A stretch of 64,000 bases of DNA from Streptomyces sp. BK340 (GTDB lineage Bacteria; Actinomycetota; Actinomycetes; Streptomycetales; Streptomycetaceae), in assembly GCF_007827595.1 (NCBI RefSeq), contig NZ_VISR01000013.1:124001-188000 (forward strand), read 5' to 3'. Of this stretch, positions 59,101 to 64,000 are shown in pieces. The stretch's first letter is position 1, and every line of letters begins with the position of its first letter. Both the position numbers and the translations under genes were made by a program. The notes under the pieces are model-generated. The model worked only from the letters and a program-made list of their open reading frames with translations. It was not told where the DNA came from and searched no databases.

Positions 59101-59823
59101 AGCGCCGAGCTGAAGCGGCGCGCGGAGTTGCTGGGCCGGACGGACTTCGCCCAGTGGCACGCGGGGCGTGAGGTGTCCGGCCGTATCGTCGCGCAGCGCA
59201 CCCCGGGCGGGCGCCCGGCGGCCTCCGGGGCCGGGGACATAGAGACGCCGCCCAGCTCCACGCTGCGGCTGCGGCCCGGCGCCGCACGCAAGCGGACCGA
59301 GGCCGCACCGCCGCTGCCCCGGCTCCTCGTGGTCGTCGACGACCTGGACGCGCTGGTCTCCCCCGCGCTCGGCTCGCCGGGCCGGCCCGCCGCCGGATCG
59401 GTGATGCGGGCCCTGGAGGCGGTGGCCCGGGAGGGTGAGCGGCTCGGCGTGCACCTGGTGGCCGCGGCCGGGACGGGCGGTCGTACGGCGGAGACGGAGC
59501 CGGCCCGGCAGGCCACCCTGCGGGTCACGCTGGACGCGCCGGCGGCCGGGCCCGAGGAGCCGGCGCCTGGGCGGGGCAGGCTGGCGTACCCGGACGGGCG
59601 GACCGTCGGTTTCCAGGGCGGCCGGGTGACGGGCCGCATCCCGCGCACCGCGACCCAGCGGCCCACGGTCGTCCCGCTGGAGTGGCAGCGGATGGGCGAT
59701 CCGCCGGCCCGCCGTCCCGTGCGCGAACTGGGCAACGGCCCCACCGACCTGGCCCTGCTGGCGAGCGCGGTGGAGCGGGCGGCCCGGGAGGTCGCCGCGG
59801 CGGAGGTGCCCTCGCTCCTGTAG
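56185..59823 (+). CDS. FHA-domain FtsK/EssC-like ATPase
   Basis: A 1212-residue protein. An N-terminal ubiquitin-like or beta region leads to an FHA domain at about 125-195, with GRSADADVPLDDPDVSRLHC and DLGSTNGTALDG carrying the phosphothreonine-binding Arg, Ser and Asn. A Gly/Pro-rich linker follows (about 230-460). Next is a degenerate FtsK/SpoIIIE-like domain (about 480-870: LWERGPGHPEALTVRLGTAD, LREAGALGLAGPRPRLSGLA). A second has Walker A GPAGSGRTELLRALVAS (about 895) and Walker B LLVVVDDLDALVSP (about 1050). No membrane helix is visible. The build recalls type VII secretion EssC/EccC, yet no WXG100 genes are near. It is divergent from pkaA. Confidence 0.85.
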   Translation: MQIRLTVVDPLGPSPQRGRAASRDVLVTAPAGTDLAAVTSALATAITGDGGTGRDSGSASVVLYAGAERLDPRRCTLGEPPLVDGAVLSLGAPAAPEPHPELDDAPAQLHVVAGPDAGGVHLLHGGRITVGRSADADVPLDDPDVSRLHCAVTVAADGRVSVADLGSTNGTALDGTRVSDRAVRFAPGALLRIGESALRITPSGGPGARVRTVPDGEGCVRFAPGAAGEAGDPGTAGAGHARVEPTSGPPADGPSGPTHHAYGTAGWAAPDPGIKHRRGEQPAVPGQGGAPSIETRGESAVGPGSAPGRASVGGGGLGPGGPGGERPAPGLPGATADGGGTAAGRPGAGGPGGGTAAPGAPGTTSRGGDTHAGRYGAGGPGDPTGAAPAGTTTRGPASDSASSGTGAGEGRGRKDTPLRGTDAPESGRRRGGIGAWARRLAGGRGEQPTARPETFGAPQAGGGGIQTADGPQLPETWPDPAALLLTALGPGPRLWERGPGHPEALTVRLGTADRSAPDGSGVLPAVPVTAALREAGALGLAGPRPRLSGLARAVLAQLAALHSPDLLEIVLISADRSRPEEERTAEWSWLGWLPHVRPGHGQDCRLLLAYDREQAAARTEELLRRVEEFAATGRGTAQPAPAAGSGAPFTGPAGQSSPAAPETAPASPHGTHGTSTSARRPSWAREGAEPAGFGGFPGPFTVVVVDGDPGGASLQEALARLAVAGPRAGIHVVCLAETAATTPAAPVAQVYEAASAITPTFRHCGAVALLSGDVAGALHLMRVAPTGPVGPGAVATVDAVSPAWAERFARALAPLRPDGPVGERHARVAVPLPQSARLLDELGLARATPASLMARWADAADDTESLGGRARAVLGAGPHGPLTADLVADGPHLLVEGPAGSGRTELLRALVASLAAAERPDRLSMVLIDGRDGVGAGAGRGEGLHVCTDIPHVTTHLVANDPVRMREFAQSLSAELKRRAELLGRTDFAQWHAGREVSGRIVAQRTPGGRPAASGAGDIETPPSSTLRLRPGAARKRTEAAPPLPRLLVVVDDLDALVSPALGSPGRPAAGSVMRALEAVAREGERLGVHLVAAAGTGGRTAETEPARQATLRVTLDAPAAGPEEPAPGRGRLAYPDGRTVGFQGGRVTGRIPRTATQRPTVVPLEWQRMGDPPARRPVRELGNGPTDLALLASAVERAAREVAAAEVPSLL

Positions 59824-59978
59824 CCGGAATCCGTACGCATACTTCCCTGATCACGAGCCGGTCACGATGACCCGCCGGACGGCGCAGGCGCTCTTGCCGC
59901 CCCTGTGCGGCCCGGCGTAGACCGGACCGCACGGAACAGTGTTCTGACGTTCAGCGGAGAACGACGAACGGGGAAGTG

Positions 59979-61361
59979 ATGCGTGGCAACAGCAACACCA
60001 TCCGGACACACAGGGCCGTCACCACAGTCGCCGCACTGCTCGCGGGAGCCCTCGCGCTCACCGCCTGCTCCAGCGGCGACGGCAAGAAGGGCAGCGGTGA
60101 CACGAGCGGCGGGGACACCGCGAGCGGCTCCGGCGTCTCCCTGCCGAAACTGAACGGCGCGAGCCTGGAGGTCGCCGCCGTCTGGACCGGCACCGAACAG
60201 GCGAACTTCAAGAAGGTCCTGGCGGAGTTCGAGAAGCGCACGGGCGCGAAGGTGACGTTCGTGCCCGCCCAGGACCCGATCATCAACTTCCTCGGTTCGA
60301 AGATCGCGGGCGGTCAGCCGCCGGACGTGGCCCTGCTGCCGCAGCCCGGCGCGATCAAGCAGGCCGTGGACAAGAAGTGGGCCAAGCCGCTCGGCCCGGA
60401 CGCGCTCAAGGAGCTGCAGAAGAACTACTCACAGGGCTGGCAGGACATCGGCAAGGTCGGCGGCAAGCAGTACGGCGTCTACTACAAGGCCGCCAACAAG
60501 TCGCTGATCTGGTACAACGCCAAGGCCTTCGAGAACGCGGGCGCCAAGGAGCCGAAGACCTGGCAGGAGCTGCTGACCGCCGCGCGGGCGGTGTACGACT
60601 CCGGTGTCACCCCGTTCTCGGTCGGCGGCGCGGACGGCTGGACGCTGACGGACTGGTTCGAGAACGTCTATCTGTCCCAGGCCGGGCCCCAGAAGTACGA
60701 CCAGCTCGCCCAGCACAAGATCAAGTGGACCGATCCCTCGGTGAAGCAGGCCCTGACCACGCTCGCCCAGATCTGGGGCAAGAAGGACTATGTGGCGGGC
60801 GGCGCGGACGGTGCCCTGCAGACCGAGTTCCCGAACTCCGTCACACAGACCTTCACCGGCGGGGACCAGCCGAAGGCGGCGATGGTCTACGAGGGCGACT
60901 TCGTCCAGGTCAACATCGGTGACACCAAGGCGAAGGTGGGCACGGACGCGAAGGTGTTCCCGTTCCCCGCGGTCGGCTCGGCCGCGCCGGTGGTCTCCGG
61001 CGGTGACGCGGCCGTCATCCTGAAGGACTCCAAGGCGGCGCAGGCGCTGGCCACCTTCCTGGCCTCCCCGGAGGCGGCGACCATCCAGGCCAAGCTCGGC
61101 GGCTACCTCTCACCGAACAAGAACGTGCCGGACTCGGCCTACCCGAACCCGGTGCAGCAGAAGATCGCCAAGGCGCTGATCGCGTCCGGCGACGACTTCC
61201 GCTTCGACATGTCCGACCAGGCCCCGCAGGCCTTCGGCGGAACCCCGGGCAAGGGCGAGTGGAAGGACCTGCAGGACTTCCTGAAGAACCCGAAGGACGT
61301 GGCGGGCACCCAGGCGAAGCTGGAGAAGGACGCGGCGGCGGCCTACGGGAACGGGAGCTGA
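59979..61361 (+). CDS. ABC sugar-binding lipoprotein
   Basis: A 460-residue family 1 extracellular solute-binding protein. The signal and lipobox end LTACSSGDG at about residue 29. Conserved binding-protein stretches include AVWTGTEQANFKKVLAEFEK, the DVALLPQPGAIKQ region, and SGGDAAVILKDSKAAQALAT. It delivers a sugar, probably an oligosaccharide or alpha-glucoside, to the two permeases behind it. It starts at ATG 59979, or the GTG one codon earlier. The spacer to the next gene is 7 bp. Confidence 0.93.
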   Translation: MRGNSNTIRTHRAVTTVAALLAGALALTACSSGDGKKGSGDTSGGDTASGSGVSLPKLNGASLEVAAVWTGTEQANFKKVLAEFEKRTGAKVTFVPAQDPIINFLGSKIAGGQPPDVALLPQPGAIKQAVDKKWAKPLGPDALKELQKNYSQGWQDIGKVGGKQYGVYYKAANKSLIWYNAKAFENAGAKEPKTWQELLTAARAVYDSGVTPFSVGGADGWTLTDWFENVYLSQAGPQKYDQLAQHKIKWTDPSVKQALTTLAQIWGKKDYVAGGADGALQTEFPNSVTQTFTGGDQPKAAMVYEGDFVQVNIGDTKAKVGTDAKVFPFPAVGSAAPVVSGGDAAVILKDSKAAQALATFLASPEAATIQAKLGGYLSPNKNVPDSAYPNPVQQKIAKALIASGDDFRFDMSDQAPQAFGGTPGKGEWKDLQDFLKNPKDVAGTQAKLEKDAAAAYGNGS

Positions 61362-61368
61362 TCCGGCG

Positions 61369-62712
61369 ATGGCGTCGGCAGCGGCGGCCGGGCCCCCACC
61401 GGGCCCCGCCGCACCGAAGAGCCGCAGGAGCGTGACCGGCACCCGCAAGGCGGTGGCAGCCCTGTTCCTGCTGCCCGCACTGGTGCTGCTGGGCGCGCTC
61501 GTGCTCTATCCGATCGGGTACTCGCTCGTCCGCAGCTTCTACAACGCCTCGGGCGACGGCTTCGCCGGCATCGACAACTACAAGGCGCTGTTCACCGACG
61601 ACGGCATCCGCACCGCCCTGAAGAACAACATCATCTGGGTGGTGTTCGCGCCGACCGTCTCCACGGCCCTCGGTCTGGTCTTCGCGGTGCTGACCGAACG
61701 GGTGCGCTGGGGCACGGCGTTCAAGCTGGTCGTCTTCATGCCGATGGCGATCTCGATGCTGGCGGCCGGGATCATCTTCCGGCTGGTGTACGACCAGGAC
61801 CCGGACAAGGGTGTCGCCAACGCGGTGTGGGTGGGCGTGCACGACACCTTCGCGCAGTCGTCGGCGTTCCCGAAGGCACACCCGGGCCGCGAGTCGCCGC
61901 TCGAACCGGACCAGGGCGGCTTCATCACCTCGGCCCCGGTGCACACCGGGCAGACGGTCGCGCTCCCGCTGGTCGGTGTCGCCCCCGACCAGATGCCCGA
62001 CGGCGCGAAGAAGGCCGTGGCGGCGAAGCCGGAGCCGGGGAGGATCACCGGTACCACCTGGCAGGACTTCACCCGCGGCAAGGGCGTCGGGAAGCTGGGC
62101 GTGCCCGACCCGTCCGAGCTGGGCTACGCCGGGATGCGGATCGAGGCGGTGAAGGACGGCAAGGTGGTGGCGTCCGCGAAGGCGGCCGACGACGGCACCT
62201 TCACGCTGCCCGCGCAGGCCGACGGCGCCCGGCTGCGGCTTCCCGCGGGCAACTTCAGGGAGCCGTACAACGGTGTCGACTGGCTCGGCCCGTCGCTGGT
62301 CACCCCGGCCATCATCGGGTCGTACGTGTGGATGTGGGCGGGCTTCGCGATGGTGCTGATCGCGGCCGGGCTCGCGGGCGTGCCCCGGGAGCTGCTGGAG
62401 GCCGCGCGGGTGGACGGCGCCAACGAGTGGCAGGTGTTCCGCCGGGTCACCGTGCCGCTGCTCGCGCCGGTCCTGGCCGTCGTCACCGTCACGCTGATGA
62501 TCAACGTGCTCAAGGTGTTCGACCTCGTCTACATCATCGCGCCGGGCTCCTCCCAGGACGACGCGAACGTGCTGGCCCTGGAGCTGTACCGCAAGGGCTT
62601 CGCGGAGAGCCAGCCGGGCATCGCGAGCGCGATCGCGGTCTTCCTGCTGCTCCTGGTGATCCCGGTGATGCTGTTCAACATTCGCAGGCTGCGGCGGGAG
62701 GGCAGGCGATGA
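61369..62712 (+). CDS. sugar ABC permease (MalF type) with inserted beta domain
   Basis: A 447-residue permease. The first helix is AALFLLPALVLLGALVLYPI. The EAA loop is ELLEAARVDGANEWQVFRRV at about 341-360. Between membrane segments, residues about 155-305 are an extra hydrophilic stretch absent from normal 290-residue permeases. Its second half (GYAGMRIEAVKDGKVVASAK, then DDGTFTLP) looks like a carboxypeptidase-regulatory beta-sandwich. E. coli MalF has a comparable outer loop (P2) that touches the binding protein. The stop overlaps the next gene (ATGA). Confidence 0.92.
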   Translation: MASAAAAGPPPGPAAPKSRRSVTGTRKAVAALFLLPALVLLGALVLYPIGYSLVRSFYNASGDGFAGIDNYKALFTDDGIRTALKNNIIWVVFAPTVSTALGLVFAVLTERVRWGTAFKLVVFMPMAISMLAAGIIFRLVYDQDPDKGVANAVWVGVHDTFAQSSAFPKAHPGRESPLEPDQGGFITSAPVHTGQTVALPLVGVAPDQMPDGAKKAVAAKPEPGRITGTTWQDFTRGKGVGKLGVPDPSELGYAGMRIEAVKDGKVVASAKAADDGTFTLPAQADGARLRLPAGNFREPYNGVDWLGPSLVTPAIIGSYVWMWAGFAMVLIAAGLAGVPRELLEAARVDGANEWQVFRRVTVPLLAPVLAVVTVTLMINVLKVFDLVYIIAPGSSQDDANVLALELYRKGFAESQPGIASAIAVFLLLLVIPVMLFNIRRLRREGRR

Positions 62713-63620
62713 CGACCGCTGCCGGAAGCATCGGAAAGGCGGCACCCGCCGACATGACCGTGAAGGCCCGGCAGTCGCTCGGTGCGAGGATCACCGAGAG
62801 GCTCAGCGGCGGACTGGTCCGTGTGTTCCTCATCCTCGTCGGCCTGTTCTGGCTGGTGCCGACCATCGGTCTGCTCATCTCCTCCCTGCGCGCACCGGAG
62901 GACATGAGCGCGAGCGGCTGGTGGAAGGTGTTCAGCCAGCCGTCCCAGCTGACGTTCGAGAGCTATCAGAAACTGCTGGAGAACAGCGACATCACCAGCT
63001 CCCTGGTGAACACCGTGCTGATCACGGTCCCGGCGACGATCCTGGTCGTGGTGATCGGCTCGCTCGCGGGCTACGCGTTCGCGTGGATGGATTTCCCGGG
63101 CCGGGACTGGTGGTTCCTCGGCGTGGTCAGCCTGCTGGTGGTGCCGGTGCAGGTGGCGCTGATCCCGATCGCCGAACTGTTCGGCAGGATCGGCCTGTTC
63201 GGGACCATCTTCGGGGTGATCCTGTTCCACGTGGGCTTCGGTCTGCCGTTCGCGGTGTTCCTGCTGCGGAACTTCTTCGCGGAGATCCCGCGGGAGCTGC
63301 TGGAGGCGGCCCGCCTCGACGGCGCCGGTGAACTGCGGCTGTTCACACGGGTGGTGATGCCGCTCGGCGGGCCCGCGATCGCGAGCCTCGGCATCTTCCA
63401 GTTCCTGTGGGTGTGGAACGACATGCTGGTCGCCCTGGTGTTCACCAAGTCCGGTTCGCAGCCGATCACGGTCGCCCTGCAGACGCAGGTACGGCAGTTC
63501 GGCAACAACATCGACGTGCTCGCGCCGGGCGCGTTCATCTCGATGGTGATCCCGCTGGTCGTGTTCTTCGCGTTCCAGAAGCAGTTCGTGTCCGGGGTCA
63601 TGGCGGGCGCGGTCAAGTAG
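62709..63620 (+). CDS. sugar ABC permease (MalG type)
   Basis: A 303-residue permease of normal length. The first helix is VFLILVGLFWLVPTIGLLIS. The EAA loop is ELLEAARLDGAGELRLFTRV, and the C-terminus is FQKQFVSGVMAGAVK. It pairs with the MalF-type protein. No ATPase gene is present in the cluster, so a shared ATPase such as MsiK would have to power it, as known for several Streptomyces sugar importers. Confidence 0.95.
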   Translation: MTTAAGSIGKAAPADMTVKARQSLGARITERLSGGLVRVFLILVGLFWLVPTIGLLISSLRAPEDMSASGWWKVFSQPSQLTFESYQKLLENSDITSSLVNTVLITVPATILVVVIGSLAGYAFAWMDFPGRDWWFLGVVSLLVVPVQVALIPIAELFGRIGLFGTIFGVILFHVGFGLPFAVFLLRNFFAEIPRELLEAARLDGAGELRLFTRVVMPLGGPAIASLGIFQFLWVWNDMLVALVFTKSGSQPITVALQTQVRQFGNNIDVLAPGAFISMVIPLVVFFAFQKQFVSGVMAGAVK

Positions 63621-63640
63621 CACCGGGAAGGAACCTTTTC

Positions 63641-63670
63641 GAGGGGCGGGCCTTGAGAGGCCCGCCCCTC
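63641..63670 (+). terminator. terminator after the sugar importer
   Basis: GAGGGGCGGGCC and GGCCCGCCCCTC form a 12-bp stem with a six-base loop, 20 bp after the last permease. Confidence 0.88.
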
Positions 63671-63774
63671 ATCGTTCACCCGGCGTCCCCCACATGCCGT
63701 ACGAACCGTAACCAAATCACTCCATTGGCCGTTCCCGGGCAGAACGCCCGCGCCGACCGACCCATGGATGTCCC

Positions 63775-64000
63775 TTGCCCAGGTTCAGTGTCATTGTCCC
63801 CGCGTACAAGGTCCAGGCGTACCTCTCGGAGTGCCTGGACTCGGTGCTCTCACAGTCGTATCCCGACCTCGAACTGATCGCCGTGGACGACTGCTCCCCC
63901 GACGCCTGCGGTGCCCTCATCGACGAGTACGCCGCCCGCGACGCGCGCGTGAAGGCCGTGCACCTGGCCGAGAACCAGGGCCTGGGCCGCGCCCGCAACG
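63775..64000 (+). CDS. family 2 glycosyltransferase (3' end outside window)
   Basis: The first 75 codons of a GT-A glycosyltransferase starting at TTG: PRFSVIVPAYKVQAYLSECL, then DSVLSQSYPDLELIAVDDCS with the nucleotide-binding VDD, and a following ENQGLGRARN. The rest is outside the window. Genes of this kind near this locus in Streptomyces make teichoic-acid-like or other wall polymers, but the visible part does not show which. Confidence 0.85.
   Translation, partial: MPRFSVIVPAYKVQAYLSECLDSVLSQSYPDLELIAVDDCSPDACGALIDEYAARDARVKAVHLAENQGLGRARN

Noticed and set aside
56185..59823. A type VII secretion locus around the FHA-FtsK-like gene
   Set aside because: No WXG100, EccB, EccD or mycosin-like genes are visible on either side, and the ATPase has no membrane helices.

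Overview
The window is a high-GC actinobacterial chromosome segment that looks like Streptomyces. Many starts are GTG or TTG, genes often overlap by ATGA or GTGA, intergenic regions carry palindromic mini-repeats, and the block murA, HU, NAD-malic enzyme, HelD-like helicase, ECF sigma/anti-sigma, narK-nnaR, ssrA-smpB, S41 protease, ftsX-ftsE, prfB, tandem Ser/Thr kinases and FHA ATPase is typical of the Streptomyces core. It resembles the S. coelicolor SCO2926-SCO2982 neighbourhood as recalled from memory. No phage, IS element, CRISPR array or secondary-metabolite cluster was seen.

Layout. 0-5.5 kb: the end of a TPR protein, tyrosine catabolism (hppD with a divergent Lrp regulator), an odd chimeric betaine-type permease running into an ArsR operator palindrome, and a Lon-like PDZ protease. 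5.5-12.4 kb: an amino-acid module of N-succinylamino-acid racemase, GNAT acyltransferase, PucR regulator, M20 deacylase and APC permease, followed by an IclR regulator. 12.7-17.1 kb: a helicase, a Doc toxin with a frameshifted antitoxin, an MFS exporter, and a tRNA-Cys preceded by a broken tRNA-Cys-like copy. 17.3-24.4 kb: a VOC protein, a tandem SUKH-4-like protein, and a four-gene overlapping molybdenum-hydroxylase operon. 24.6-26.8 kb: a GH20 hexosaminidase behind the wreck of its sugar ABC permease.

26.9-36.6 kb is conserved core: DUF3039, YqgE, MurA, HU, malic enzyme, HelD-like ATPase, sigma/anti-sigma pair and a CGNR regulator. 36.9-45.6 kb is more variable: small secreted proteins, an XRE membrane regulator, the nitrate pair narK-nnaR, a LysR/MFS divergon, an I36 inhibitor and a lipoprotein. 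45.7-59.8 kb is core again: tmRNA and SmpB (ribosome rescue), an S41 protease, FtsX/FtsE, an LAETG surface protein, RF2, kinases PkaA/PkaB and an FHA-FtsK-type ATPase. 60-63.6 kb is a sugar ABC importer without its own ATPase, then the start of a family 2 glycosyltransferase cut by the window edge.

The most interesting items are the deracemisation module with a shared upstream motif, the molybdenum hydroxylase that seems to lack the catalytic Glu and has a long disordered N-terminus plus a coupled membrane miniprotein, the interrupted tRNA-Cys, the Doc/antitoxin frameshift, the permease with a beta-domain insertion, and the kinase/FHA-ATPase array. Function statements rest on motif recognition by eye; no database search was run.
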